A DNA stretch of 64,000 bases from Novosphingobium sp. MD-1 (GTDB taxonomy: Bacteria; Pseudomonadota; Alphaproteobacteria; Sphingomonadales; Sphingomonadaceae), in the NCBI RefSeq assembly GCF_001014975.1, contig NZ_BBXA01000028.1, forward strand, positions 62,001 to 126,000. The letters run 5' to 3'. The notes beneath the pieces were generated by a model that was not told where the DNA came from, did not search any database, and saw only the letters and a program-made list of their open reading frames with translations. Of this stretch, positions 1 through 9,333 are shown piece after piece. Position 1 is the first letter of the stretch, and the number at the start of each line of letters is the position of its first letter. The position numbers and the translations under genes were made by a program.

Positions 1-806
1 GCAAAGTGGAACACCACGGCGCGGTCATCAGCCCGGCTGACATCGGCGGAGAGGGCAAGTTTCAGATTGCTGCGGGCCTGCCAGTCCAGCCGCAGGCGGG
101 CGCTCTGGTCGTGCTGGTCCTCGGCGCGATCAACGCGGTCCTTGCCGCTTGCATCGCGTCCGGTGATCAGCCGGGTGTAGCCGGCGTGATTGCTGCTCCC
201 CACCGACAAGCGCATTGCCAGTCTGTCGGTCAGCGGGCCGGCAATGCTGGCGAAGGCATCGGCGCGGGCATAGTTGCCGAACGCCACGCGCCCGTCGGCC
301 TGCCAGTCCTGCGCGGGGCCGCGGCTCACCAGATTGATCGCGCCCCCCGTGGCGTTGCGGCCATAGAGTGTGCCTTGCGGGCCTTTGAGGATTTCTATCC
401 GGTCGAGATCGAACATCGCCGATGCCGCTGCGCTCGGCCTGCCAAGATAGACTCCATCGAGATTGACCGCGATGCTGCTGTCAAATCCGCCCAGGAAGGT
501 GACCGCGCCGATCCCGCGCACGAAGATCTGGCTCTCGCCCTGATAGGCGGAAATCTGGAGGCTGGGTTCGATCATCGCCAGATCGGCAAACGAGCGGACC
601 GAACGGGCCTGCAACTGCTGCCCGGTCAGAACGGTCAGGCTGGCGGGCACGGCGTCTGCGGGCAGCGGGCGGCGCAAGGCTGTCACGACGATGTGGGAGG
701 TATCCGTCGCGGTAGCGCTACTGCCGGGATCGGTGGCGGATGCTGCCGAAGGCGCCGCGAAGAAGGCTGCGACGAACAAGCACGCGCCGAGAATCGTGTG
801 CCGCAT
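1..806 (-). CDS. TonB-dependent outer membrane receptor, N-terminal part (runs off left edge)
   Basis: Outer membrane transporter that would take up a ligand using TonB/ExbBD energy. About 268 residues are visible. A signal peptide (MRHTILGACLFVAAFFAAPS) is followed by a TonB-box-like segment (HIVVTALRR) and a plug domain with the family signatures FVRGIG, VNLDGVYLGRPS and ILKGPQGTLYGRNATGGAIN. The first barrel strands follow, and the frame stays open to base 1, so the C-terminus lies outside the window. The start is the ATG at 806; no strong ribosome site precedes it. It lies 62 bases after the LolA-like gene and in the same direction, so it may be the last gene of a hydrolase-LolA-receptor operon. 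The ligand cannot be read from the sequence. Confidence 0.92.
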   Translation of the reverse strand, partial: MRHTILGACLFVAAFFAAPSAASATDPGSSATATDTSHIVVTALRRPLPADAVPASLTVLTGQQLQARSVRSFADLAMIEPSLQISAYQGESQIFVRGIGAVTFLGGFDSSIAVNLDGVYLGRPSAAASAMFDLDRIEILKGPQGTLYGRNATGGAINLVSRGPAQDWQADGRVAFGNYARADAFASIAGPLTDRLAMRLSVGSSNHAGYTRLITGRDASGKDRVDRAEDQHDQSARLRLDWQARSNLKLALSADVSRADDRAVVFHF

Positions 807-868
807 TCCGGGGTTTCTATCGGTAAATCGGTCGTACTGCCATGGTCGTTCCAATGGGCCGCGATGCA

Positions 869-1588
869 TCAGCGCAGCACGATGTCGCCGAGATCGATCG
901 ACACGACGAGCGGCTCGGCCATCGGTTTGCCATCGGCCTGACGCGGATAGATGCGGCGGCGGGTGGGAAACCGGATGCCCTGCACTTCGACATAGTCTGT
1001 GGGATAGTGGGCGCCCGGCGTGTTCCCGGCGATCTCGACGTCGTAATCGTGGCGCCGCAGCAGGCCGTCATTGCCGATGTAAAGCGTCTGGTGCGTGCTG
1101 TGGGTGGCGATGTGCGTGGGAAATGTCACCGCGAGGCGGCGCCATTGCTCCCCGCTTTCCTCCCAGGGTTCGATTTCCTGCGCCGTAACTCCCGGCTCGG
1201 CCAGCAGGAAGGGAAGCGTCAGATAGGTCCACATCGCGCAGCCGGCAAAGTAGGCCAGCTGCAGTTCGGTCCACGGGGTTTCGAGCGTATGCCCGGCAAA
1301 CGAGGCGCGCGGGTCGGCCAGTTCTTCCACCACGGTATCCGCGCCGGACACCAACGCAACCCGATGCGGCGCGAACGCGGACTTGCGCGCCGCATCGCCG
1401 AAGGGCGCGTGCGAGGCCTGTTGGCGGGTCAGGTCTATGGTCACCACGGTATCGTCCAGCACGCCGCCGACCCCCTTGAGCGGCCAAAGCGCACCGCCTT
1501 GCGCGAGCCGCGCGGAAAGCGTGGTGAAGCGCTTCCATTGGACCAGCCCGCCATGGGCGGCAACGGTTGCAGAAGCGAGGGGATCCAT
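869..1588 (-). CDS. Conserved hypothetical protein, possibly LolA-like fold
   Basis: Protein of 239 residues that I do not recognise as a named family. The C-terminal half alternates short strands with repeated aromatic/charged turns (YIGNDGLLRRHDYDVEI, GIRFPTRRRIY). This resembles the antiparallel sheet of LolA/LolB-like lipid-binding proteins, but that is inference only. No signal peptide is evident from the chosen start. The ATG at 1588 was chosen because AAGGA lies about 7 bases upstream; a longer frame exists but has no such site. It lies 46 bases downstream of the alpha/beta hydrolase gene and upstream of a TonB receptor, all on the same strand, which suggests cotranscription and a shared small-molecule substrate. 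Confidence 0.6.
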   Translation of the reverse strand: MDPLASATVAAHGGLVQWKRFTTLSARLAQGGALWPLKGVGGVLDDTVVTIDLTRQQASHAPFGDAARKSAFAPHRVALVSGADTVVEELADPRASFAGHTLETPWTELQLAYFAGCAMWTYLTLPFLLAEPGVTAQEIEPWEESGEQWRRLAVTFPTHIATHSTHQTLYIGNDGLLRRHDYDVEIAGNTPGAHYPTDYVEVQGIRFPTRRRIYPRQADGKPMAEPLVVSIDLGDIVLR

Positions 1589-1634
1589 AGCATGTCCTTC
1601 ATTCGGCAGGGGGCGGCAATCGTCCGCAGGCTGC

Positions 1635-2471
1635 TCAGTGTCCGTCGAGAAACAGGAGGAGATGGGCCAGAAACAGTTCGGGATACTGGAACTGTGCCGC
1701 ATGGCCAGCATCGGGATAGAGGACGAGTTGCGCATCGGGCAGATGCTGCTGGAGATGGAACGAATTGATCGTTGGCAGCATCACGTCGAGGCTGCCATTG
1801 ACGACCAGCGTCGGGCAGCTGATCGCCGCAAGATCGGCGAAGCGTTCGCCGTGGGGCACAAGCCAGTCCCGTCCGGCGGCCACTTGCGCCATGATCGTGG
1901 CCATGCCGCTGGGCGGATCGACATCTTCTGTTCGTTCATGCCGGCGCTGCCAGAATGCCGCCGCGGCCGCGCGGCCCGCTTCGGAATGGCCGAAAAACAG
2001 CCAGGCAAAGTCCTCGAGGTTGGCGTTGCCACTGGCTCGCTGTGCCACTTCGGCCTGATAGGGCGTAGGTTCGCCGCCGCGCGGGCTGGTGCCCAGCAGC
2101 GCCAGCTTGCGCAAGCGGTCGCCGTGCTGCTTGGCATACGCCTGCGCGACCATGCCGCCCATCGAGAAGCCGAGCAGATCGAACGTGGGAAGTTGGAGTG
2201 CATCGACGAATTCGGCGATGCATCCGGCCATGCCCTCGATCGTCGGTGGGGCGGTGCCCGTGGAACTGGCGACCCCGGCGTTGTTGACCAGGATGACCGG
2301 GCGTTTGCGGGCAAGGCCGTCGGTCAGCAAGGGGTCCCAGTGATCCATGCCTCCAGTGAAATGCTGGAGAAGCACGATGGGGTTTCCTCCTTCGTCGCCG
2401 AACCGACGATAGGCATAGCGCGTTTCGCCGACCACGACGTGCTGCGTCGGCGCTGTCTTGTGCTGGTTCAA
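1635..2471 (-). CDS. Alpha/beta-fold hydrolase
   Basis: Serine hydrolase of 278 residues. The nucleophile elbow is GFSMGG, the acid is probably the Asp in NGSLDVMLPT, and the base is the His in YPDAGHAAQ. An oxyanion-type segment VLLQHFTGGMDHWDP lies near the N-terminus. These are hallmarks of the epoxide hydrolase/haloperoxidase-like group of small-ester or C-C hydrolases; the substrate is unknown. The TTG at 2471 was chosen because AAGGAG lies six bases upstream; the frame continues 25 codons further but that extension has no family similarity. It is the first gene of a minus-strand run with the LolA-like gene and the TonB receptor. A 256-base gap separates it from the divergent histidine kinase gene and should carry both promoters. 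Confidence 0.85.
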   Translation of the reverse strand: MNQHKTAPTQHVVVGETRYAYRRFGDEGGNPIVLLQHFTGGMDHWDPLLTDGLARKRPVILVNNAGVASSTGTAPPTIEGMAGCIAEFVDALQLPTFDLLGFSMGGMVAQAYAKQHGDRLRKLALLGTSPRGGEPTPYQAEVAQRASGNANLEDFAWLFFGHSEAGRAAAAAFWQRRHERTEDVDPPSGMATIMAQVAAGRDWLVPHGERFADLAAISCPTLVVNGSLDVMLPTINSFHLQQHLPDAQLVLYPDAGHAAQFQYPELFLAHLLLFLDGH

Positions 2472-2727
2472 GGGGTTCTCCTTTCGCGGAGAGCTTGAGC
2501 ATGGCGGTTTGCGATAGCCAGACAGAACAAGGTAGGGGGAGGGCATACCAGCGCGCAGCCATCGCAGCCGAGCACCATATGGCTACAATGGTGTTCACGC
2601 ACGGGCCGGGGATGCTTCCAGGCGGCTTCGTACTTGCTCAGGCGGCAATAGGGGTTTGACGTTAGGCTCATGCGCTGCGGCGGCTTGTCAGGCGCGAATA
2701 GCGATGGAATGACAGGCAGATTGGGCG

Positions 2728-5103
2728 ATGGGACCGATTGGCATGACCGACCGCAAATACAGCTATCTCTGGCTGCCTGGCGCCTTCTTCATGGCATGGG
2801 TGGTGTTTTTCCTCGACCGGGCCTCTGCGAATAATCTGCCTGTTTCCATTCTCCATCTTGTCGTAGTCGCAGCGGCCCTTGCGGGCGGCGGGGAAATCGC
2901 GGTTCTCGTCGGAGCGCCTGTCTGCATGGCGCTGGCTTTCGCCGCCCGGCTTCTGGCGCAGGCGGATCCGGCGCCGCTTGCTGCCGCAGCGCAGGCGCTT
3001 TTCCCCTGCATCGCGATCGGTGTTGTCGCATTCCTGTTGCTAAGCCAACGACGCCTGCGCGCGGCGAGCGCGGAGGCAGACCGCCGCCGGGCCGAGATCG
3101 AACATTTCCTCAACTCGGTCCCGTTCGTGCTGTGGCGGTCCAACCCGCGGGGTGAGATCGAGTACCTCAACGAACACTGGACCCATGTAACCGGACTGGA
3201 TCGCTCAAGCGTGCTGGCGAACGAGCGCTACAACGATGTCGTCCACCCCGATGACCTTCCCGCGCTTCATGCCGCGGTTCCCCATGCGGTCGCCACGCAG
3301 ACCCTGACCGACCTCGAGATCCGCGTGCGCCAGGCCGACGGTTCGTATCGCTGGATGCAAATTTACGACAAGCCAGTCCGCTCACCCATCACCGGCGAGA
3401 TCGAGCGCTTCGGCGGGCTTTCCGACGTACATCAAGAGGTAACCGCGAAGGAGGAACTGCAAAAGGTCCGCAACGAACTGGAAGAAAGCCAACGGGAATT
3501 GACAGTTTTTGCGGATTCGGTTCCCCAGTTGCTCTGGCGCTCGACGGCGGACGGGAAATGGGATTTTCTCAACCAGCGCTTCACCGAGATTACCGGCGTT
3601 GAACGAGAGGAAGGCATTGCCGGGCAAACCTGGCGCGAATGCGTCCATCCCGAGGATATCGGGCCATTGCGCCAGGTGCTGACGCGGTCACTGGAAACCG
3701 GCGAAGATATCGCCTGCCAGGTCCGTCTGCGGCACAAGGACGGCAGCTATCACTGGATGTCGATGGCACGTCGGGCGGTGCGGTCCGCCGAGACCGGCGA
3801 GATACTGCGCTTCTATGGCGGCGCGACGGACATCCACAACGAGGTGTTGGCCCAGCAGCGCGTCAACGACCTGATGGCCAACCTCGAACGCAGGGTCGCC
3901 GAGCGGACGGCCGAACTGCTGCGCACGGAAGCGCGCTATTCGAGTCTGTTCGACGTGGGCGGCATCAGCTTCGCCGAGATGGACTTCAGCCTGACCAAGC
4001 CCATCCTCGAACGCATCAAGGCGCAAGGCGTCCAGGATTTGCAGGCGTACTTCGACGAAAATCCGCAGGTTCTCGAGGAATGCCTGTCGAATATCAGGAC
4101 CACGCGGGTCAATCGGGCGCTCGCCCAGATGATGGGCTATGCGGACCTTGCCGAACTGGCGGCCAACCCGCCCGCGCACAATGCCGAGGACGGCCGCGAC
4201 GTCCTGATAAGCCAGCTCGAGATGGTCTATTACGATCAAGAGCATATTTCCGGGCAGACCGTGCTGATCGGCAAGGATTCCCGCCGGATACCCGTTCATT
4301 TCAACGTGAACCGGCTGTCGGACGACCTGCACCTGTCAAACCTCGTCGACCTTTCCGAACAGCAGCGGATCGAGGAGATGCGCCGCGCCGCGCAGGACGA
4401 ACTGGCGCGGGCCAACCGCATTGCAACGGTGGGTGCCTATTCCGCCACCATCGCGCATGAACTGAACCAGCCCATCGCGTCGATGGCGATGGATGTGCAG
4501 ACCACCGTGCGCTGGCTCACCGGGGAAACACCCAATCTTGAGGCGGCGATCCGTGGCATCGAGCGGCTGACCCGGACGGTTCACCGTGTTCAGGCGATTG
4601 TCGAGCACACGCGCGAGAGTCTTGCGCCGCGGCGCCGCGAATTGCGGCGCGTCGATATCAGCGCGCTGGCGCGGGCCACCTGTGGTCTGCTCGAAAGCGA
4701 GGTCAGGCGGGCAGAGGCGCAATTGGTGCTGCACTGCGATCCCGATCTTGCGCTCGTCCTCGCCGATCCGGTCGAGTTCCAGCAGGTGCTGGTCAATCTC
4801 ATCACCAATGCGGCAGAGGCGATGCTGGCGGGGACCGATCCGCGGAAGATCACCGTCGAAATCTCGAACGCTTCCGAAGGCATCGCGGTTTCGGTGCGGG
4901 ATACCGGTCCCGGTATCCCGGACGATATCCTCGACAAGCTGTTCGAACCGTTCTTTACCACCAAAGCGACCGGCATGGGGATGGGCCTGCAGGTCTGCCG
5001 CAACGCGGTGCAGGGCATGGGGGGGAACCTGCATGTGCGGAACGAGCCGGGCGGCGGCGCGGTATTCAGCTTTACGGTGCCCGGTATCGCTGCCCTGGAC
5101 TGA
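2728..5103 (+). CDS. Membrane-anchored PAS-domain sensor histidine kinase (orphan)
   Basis: Two-component sensor kinase of 791 residues. Residues about 10-110 contain four hydrophobic segments (MASE-like membrane sensor). Two PAS/PAC modules follow (about 130-250 and 265-385, each ending in a GG.(S/T)D(V/I)H motif), then a coiled coil and a third, atypical PAS-like region (about 400-555). The HisKA dimerisation helix carries the phosphoacceptor H577 in IAHELNQP. The HATPase domain has the N box LITNAAEAM and G boxes DTGPGIPDD and GMGMGLQV. There is no receiver domain and no response regulator next to it, so its partner is encoded elsewhere. The alternative ATG at 2743 is equally possible; neither start has a strong ribosome site. 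Confidence 0.88.
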   Translation: MGPIGMTDRKYSYLWLPGAFFMAWVVFFLDRASANNLPVSILHLVVVAAALAGGGEIAVLVGAPVCMALAFAARLLAQADPAPLAAAAQALFPCIAIGVVAFLLLSQRRLRAASAEADRRRAEIEHFLNSVPFVLWRSNPRGEIEYLNEHWTHVTGLDRSSVLANERYNDVVHPDDLPALHAAVPHAVATQTLTDLEIRVRQADGSYRWMQIYDKPVRSPITGEIERFGGLSDVHQEVTAKEELQKVRNELEESQRELTVFADSVPQLLWRSTADGKWDFLNQRFTEITGVEREEGIAGQTWRECVHPEDIGPLRQVLTRSLETGEDIACQVRLRHKDGSYHWMSMARRAVRSAETGEILRFYGGATDIHNEVLAQQRVNDLMANLERRVAERTAELLRTEARYSSLFDVGGISFAEMDFSLTKPILERIKAQGVQDLQAYFDENPQVLEECLSNIRTTRVNRALAQMMGYADLAELAANPPAHNAEDGRDVLISQLEMVYYDQEHISGQTVLIGKDSRRIPVHFNVNRLSDDLHLSNLVDLSEQQRIEEMRRAAQDELARANRIATVGAYSATIAHELNQPIASMAMDVQTTVRWLTGETPNLEAAIRGIERLTRTVHRVQAIVEHTRESLAPRRRELRRVDISALARATCGLLESEVRRAEAQLVLHCDPDLALVLADPVEFQQVLVNLITNAAEAMLAGTDPRKITVEISNASEGIAVSVRDTGPGIPDDILDKLFEPFFTTKATGMGMGLQVCRNAVQGMGGNLHVRNEPGGGAVFSFTVPGIAALD

Positions 5104-5186
5104 TGCCTGGCTGGGCGCAGTCGTGCCGCAGCAGCGCTCCAGACGCTGAGCTTCGGAATGTTTATGCACTTTGATCGTCTGGCCTT

Positions 5187-5203
5187 GCGCTTGCGGCAAG
5201 CGC
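5187..5203 (+). other. Short stem-loop downstream of the histidine kinase gene
   Basis: Seven-base perfect arms (GCGCTTG / CAAGCGC) around a CGG loop, 83 bases after the kinase stop codon. Only a short run of three T follows, so it may or may not act as a terminator. The rest of the 237-base gap to the next gene shows no coding signal. GGAGG at the end of the gap serves the next gene. Confidence 0.35.
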
Positions 5204-5340
5204 CTTTGCAGGCGTGCGCCGGCGTCCTTTAAGGCTTCCACTCCCCGCTGCCCCTTTTTGCCGGCCAAAACCATACACAGGTAGGTCTGTCCGCGGCATC
5301 CGATCTGGCGTAACCTGCCCGAAAATCGGAGGAATCAGGC

Positions 5341-5796
5341 GTGACGACCATTAACGTGAACGGCCAGCAGCGTGAGGTCAAAGTCGATGCCGAAACACCG
5401 CTGCTTTGGGTGCTGCGCGACGATCTGGGGTTGACCGGCACCAAGTTCGGTTGTGGCATCGCGCAATGCGGCGCATGCACCGTTCATCTGGATGGCGCAC
5501 CCGTCCGGTCCTGCCAATTGCCGGTGGGGGAGATTGGCAACAAGCCGGTCACGACCATCGAGGCGATCGGTACGACCCCGGCCGGCGCGCGCATCCAGAA
5601 GGCGTGGCTCGATCTGGACGTGATCCAGTGCGGTTACTGCCAGTCTGGCCAGATCATGTCGGCCGCGGCCCTGCTGGCCAGCAATCCGACGCCCGATGAT
5701 GCCGCGATCGACGCCGCCATGGCTGGTAACATCTGCCGATGCGGAACCTATGTGCGTATCCGCGAGGGCATCAAGGAGGCGGCGCGTCATGGCTGA
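5341..5796 (+). CDS. 2Fe-2S subunit of a xanthine-oxidase-family molybdenum hydroxylase (IorA-like)
   Basis: Small electron-transfer subunit of 151 residues carrying two [2Fe-2S] clusters. The plant-ferredoxin-type motif [14 protein letters not shown] and a following CQLP cysteine bind one cluster. The helical domain motifs [10 protein letters not shown] and [11 protein letters not shown] bind the other. Full length for the IorA/NicA/CoxS family. It starts with GTG, with GGAGG eight bases upstream. Its last eight bases overlap the gene for the Mo-binding subunit, which shows translational coupling. Relatives include isoquinoline 1-oxidoreductase, nicotinate dehydrogenase and the membrane-bound aldehyde dehydrogenase of acetic acid bacteria. 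The organic substrate of this enzyme is not determined by the sequence. Confidence 0.93.
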   Translation: MTTINVNGQQREVKVDAETPLLWVLRDDLGLTGTKFGCGIAQCGACTVHLDGAPVRSCQLPVGEIGNKPVTTIEAIGTTPAGARIQKAWLDLDVIQCGYCQSGQIMSAAALLASNPTPDDAAIDAAMAGNICRCGTYVRIREGIKEAARHG

Positions 5797-7951
5797 TCCG
5801 GCTCTCTCGCGCCGACAGGTGCTGCGCGGCGCGTCGCTTGGCGCCGGTGCGCTGGTGCTTGGCCTTACCGTCCGGGGCGTTTCGGTGGTTGCGGCAACCG
5901 GCGCGGCCCCCGCCTCCGCAGCCTTCGCCCCCGACGCCTTCATCCGCCTGGCTGGGGACGGGAACGTAACCCTGGTGATGCCGCAGACCGAGATGGGGCA
6001 GGGCATCTACACCGCTTTGGCGATGCTGATCGCCGAGGAACTGGATGTCGCGCTTGAGGCGGTCAAGCTGGAAGAGGCGCCGGCCGACGACGCGCTCTAC
6101 GGCAATCCGATCTTCAAGGTGCAGGCCACCGGCGGTTCGACATCGGTGCGCGGCTATTGGCCGGTCATGCGCAAGGCTGGCGCCAGCGCGCGCGCCATGC
6201 TGATCGCTGCGGCCGCGCGGCAATGGCATGTGCCGGCGGCGGAATGCCGCACCGAACCGGGTGAAGTCGTCCACCAGCCCAGCGGTCGACGCCTTGCCTA
6301 TGCCGCGCTGGCCGCGCAGGCCGCGCGCGAGCCGGTGCCGGCCGATCCGCCGCTCAAGTCGCCAGAAACCTTCCGCCTTATCGGCCATTCGCAGCGACGC
6401 CTCGATACCGCGCACAAGGTCGATGGTTCGCTCCGCTACGGTATCGACGCAACGCCCGAAGGCGTGCGGTTCGCCTCGCTGGCCTGCGCTCCGGTGGTGG
6501 GCGGGAAGGTCGTGCGGGTCGATGATCGCCCGGCCAAGGCCCTGCCCGGCGTGCAGCAGGTGATCGTGCTTGATGATATGGTCGCGGTGGTGGCCGAAAC
6601 CAGCTGGGCGGCGATGCGCGCGCTGGCAGCGATGGACATCACCTGGAACGATGGTCCCAATGCCGCACTGGGCACTGCCGACTTGTGGGCGGATCTGGAA
6701 AAGGCATCGCAAGCCGAGGCGCACGTCGCACTGGATACCGGCGCAGCGGCGAAATTGTCGGGCGATGGTGTGATCGAGGCGCACTACGCCTTGCCCCTCC
6801 TGGCCCATGCTCCGATGGAGCCGATGAACTGCACCGTCCACCTCACGTCCGGAAAATGCGAGGTCTGGGTCGGTACCCAGGTGATGACGATGACGCAGCG
6901 GGCTGCCGCGCAAGAGGCTGGCCTCAGTCCGGACCAGGTGACGGTCCATAACCATCTTATCGGTGGCGGCTTCGGTCGCCGTCTGGAGGTGGACGGGGTC
7001 CGCAAGGCCGTGCGTATCGCCAAACATGTCGATGGCCCGGTCAAGGTCGTCTGGAGCCGGGAAGAGGATGTAGCGCGGGCGCCCTATCGCTCGGTCTATG
7101 GCGCCTGGCTCAAGGCCAGGATCGCGAACGGCAAGGTCGAGGCCTGGTCGCATCGCGTTGTCGGCCCCAGCGTGGTCGCGCGCTGGCTGCCACCCGCCTA
7201 CGACGGCAAAATTGATAGCGATGCCGTCGATGGCGCGGCCGAGACGCCCTACGACATGCCCGCCCTGCTCGTGGACTGGGTCCGCCACGAACCACGCGGC
7301 GTGTACACCGCGTTCTGGCGCGGCGTCGGACCGAACATGAACGTGTTCGCCACCGAAAGCTTCGTTGATCGCGTGGCGCGGGAAGCGGGGCAGGACCCGC
7401 TGGCCTTTCGCCGCAACCTGATCGGCAAACATCAACGCGCCCGCGCGGTGCTCGATCTGGCCGCGGAGAAGGCGGGCTGGGGCACGCCGCTGCCGGCCGG
7501 CGCGGGGCGTGGCATCAATCTGCAATACGTGTTCGGTACGTATCTTTGCACCGTGGCCGAAGTTGTCGTGGCCGAGGACGGCACGGTGGCGGTCAAGCGG
7601 TTGACCACGGCGGTGGACTGCGGATCGCCTGTCAATCCGGACGGCATCGTGTCCCAGATACAGGGCGGCATGGTATTTGGCCTTTCCGCCGCGCTCTATG
7701 GCCAGATCACCCTGGCGAACGGGCGGACGCAGGAAAGCAATTTTCACGATTACCGCGTCGTCCGCATCGACGAGATGCCGCAGATCGAGGTCCATATCGT
7801 ACCCAGCGCCGAGGCGCCCGGCGGGATCGGCGAACCTGGCACGGTCACCGTCCAGGGCGCGCTCAACAACGCCATCTACGCCGCAACGGGCATCCAGCTC
7901 AGCCGGATGCCCGTCGATCCCTCCCTGCTAAGCAAGAGCGCCTGGCGATGA
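5789..7951 (+). CDS. Molybdopterin-binding catalytic subunit of a periplasmic molybdenum hydroxylase (IorB-like)
   Basis: Catalytic subunit of 720 residues that hydroxylates or oxidises its substrate at a Mo cofactor. A twin-arginine signal ([19 protein letters not shown]) at residues about 6-35 indicates export, folded, by the Tat system. Cofactor-binding motifs include [18 protein letters not shown] and [14 protein letters not shown]. The catalytic glutamate of the family is E682 in GGIGEPG. The ATG at 5789 was chosen because AAGGAGG lies nine bases upstream; it overlaps the preceding gene by eight bases. The following cytochrome gene overlaps by four (ATGA). The order of small subunit, Tat-exported large subunit and tri-haem cytochrome matches IorAB-, NicAB- and AldFGH-type dehydrogenases that pass electrons to the respiratory chain. 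Confidence 0.92.
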   Translation: MADPALSRRQVLRGASLGAGALVLGLTVRGVSVVAATGAAPASAAFAPDAFIRLAGDGNVTLVMPQTEMGQGIYTALAMLIAEELDVALEAVKLEEAPADDALYGNPIFKVQATGGSTSVRGYWPVMRKAGASARAMLIAAAARQWHVPAAECRTEPGEVVHQPSGRRLAYAALAAQAAREPVPADPPLKSPETFRLIGHSQRRLDTAHKVDGSLRYGIDATPEGVRFASLACAPVVGGKVVRVDDRPAKALPGVQQVIVLDDMVAVVAETSWAAMRALAAMDITWNDGPNAALGTADLWADLEKASQAEAHVALDTGAAAKLSGDGVIEAHYALPLLAHAPMEPMNCTVHLTSGKCEVWVGTQVMTMTQRAAAQEAGLSPDQVTVHNHLIGGGFGRRLEVDGVRKAVRIAKHVDGPVKVVWSREEDVARAPYRSVYGAWLKARIANGKVEAWSHRVVGPSVVARWLPPAYDGKIDSDAVDGAAETPYDMPALLVDWVRHEPRGVYTAFWRGVGPNMNVFATESFVDRVAREAGQDPLAFRRNLIGKHQRARAVLDLAAEKAGWGTPLPAGAGRGINLQYVFGTYLCTVAEVVVAEDGTVAVKRLTTAVDCGSPVNPDGIVSQIQGGMVFGLSAALYGQITLANGRTQESNFHDYRVVRIDEMPQIEVHIVPSAEAPGGIGEPGTVTVQGALNNAIYAATGIQLSRMPVDPSLLSKSAWR

Positions 7952-9279
7952 AAGGCACCCGCAAAACGATCTTCCTTGGCGCGATTGCGGCGCTTGCCAT
8001 CGCGGGTGGACTTGCCTGGTGGCAAGTGGCCTTGCCGGGGCCGCTGGCGTTCGCGGGCGGCCGTCAGGTCGATCTGGCCACCTACCGCGGACGGTCGCCC
8101 ACCGGGGTTCCATCCGAACTGGCGTCGGCTGATCCGCTCACGAAGGGCCGCTATCTTACCGAGGCCGCCGATTGTCAGGCCTGCCACACCGCCAAGGGTG
8201 GCAAGCCATTTGCCGGCGGGCGGGCGTTCAAGCTGCCGTTCGGCACGATCTACACCCCCAACATCACGCCCGACCGGGAGACCGGTATAGGGGCCTGGAG
8301 CGATGCCGAATTCGTGCGCGCCGTGCACAAGGGCATCGGCCGCGATGGCCAGCGGCTCTACCCGGCATTCCCCTACGCATCCTACGCCATGCTGACCGAT
8401 GACGATGTGCTGGCGATCCGTCGCTATCTCGCCAGTCTGGCGCCGGTGCGGCAGGCAAACTTGCCCAACACTTTTAGCTTCCCCTTCAACCAGCGCTGGC
8501 TGATGGCGATCTGGGGAGCCCTGTTCAACCGCGAACCGGTATTCCGTCCGGTCGCCGATCGCGATGCCCAGTGGAATCGCGGCGCCTATCTGGTCGAAGC
8601 GGCCGGCCATTGCGGCGAATGCCACACGCCGCGCACGCTGATGCAGGCCATGAACACCCGGCAGAAGTTCGCCGGCGGCGCCGCCGAAGGCTGGAACGCC
8701 TACAACATCACCGGCGATCAGGTGAGCGGCATCGGGGCGTGGTCGTCGGACGACCTCGTCAGCTATCTTGCGCGCGGGCATGCGCCGCAACGCGGTGTCG
8801 CCTCCGGTCCGATGGCCGAGGTGGTTGCATTGAGCACCGGGCGGCTGACACCTTCGGACGTTGCCGCGATCGCGGCTTATCTGCGGACCATTCCCTCCAT
8901 TCGCAGCTCTGGCCTGCCCGCGATGGCCGGGCCGGCCAACCCCGTCGCTTCGCAAGGCCCGACGGGCAATCCTCACGGCAAGCGCGTGTTCGAGCAGGCT
9001 TGCGTCAGTTGCCACGCGTGGAGCGGCAAGGGAGCCGTCAGTCCTTTCCAGCAGTTGACCGGTATCCGGGCCGTCAACGATCGCACCGGCACCAATGTCG
9101 CGCTGATGGTGCTGAACGGCGGTGGTTCGGCGCATTCGCCCGGTCCCTACATGCCGGCCTTCCATGCCGCCTATTCGGACGCGGAGATCGCGGCGGTTGC
9201 CAACTACGTTACCGCCCGGTTCGGGACGCAGGCTTCGAATCTGACCGCGGCGAGCGTGCGGGAACTGCGAGAGCAGTGA
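7948..9279 (+). CDS. Tri-haem cytochrome c subunit of the molybdenum hydroxylase
   Basis: Membrane-tethered cytochrome of 443 residues. An N-terminal hydrophobic anchor (about residues 8-28) precedes three c-type haem sites: CQACH (first cysteine C76), CGECH and CVSCH. This arrangement is that of AdhB-type subunits of alcohol and aldehyde dehydrogenase complexes. The start ATG overlaps the TGA of the Mo-subunit gene, so the three genes form one tightly coupled operon. The likely role is to carry electrons from the Mo/2Fe-2S enzyme in the periplasm to quinone or a terminal oxidase. A longer open frame begins upstream inside the Mo-subunit gene, but only this start gives the expected anchor. 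Confidence 0.92.
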   Translation: MKGTRKTIFLGAIAALAIAGGLAWWQVALPGPLAFAGGRQVDLATYRGRSPTGVPSELASADPLTKGRYLTEAADCQACHTAKGGKPFAGGRAFKLPFGTIYTPNITPDRETGIGAWSDAEFVRAVHKGIGRDGQRLYPAFPYASYAMLTDDDVLAIRRYLASLAPVRQANLPNTFSFPFNQRWLMAIWGALFNREPVFRPVADRDAQWNRGAYLVEAAGHCGECHTPRTLMQAMNTRQKFAGGAAEGWNAYNITGDQVSGIGAWSSDDLVSYLARGHAPQRGVASGPMAEVVALSTGRLTPSDVAAIAAYLRTIPSIRSSGLPAMAGPANPVASQGPTGNPHGKRVFEQACVSCHAWSGKGAVSPFQQLTGIRAVNDRTGTNVALMVLNGGGSAHSPGPYMPAFHAAYSDAEIAAVANYVTARFGTQASNLTAASVRELREQ

Positions 9280-9333
9280 GAGGGATCGCCCTGCCTTGAT
9301 ACATGTGCCGAATGCCGGAGCGGCGTTGCTGGA

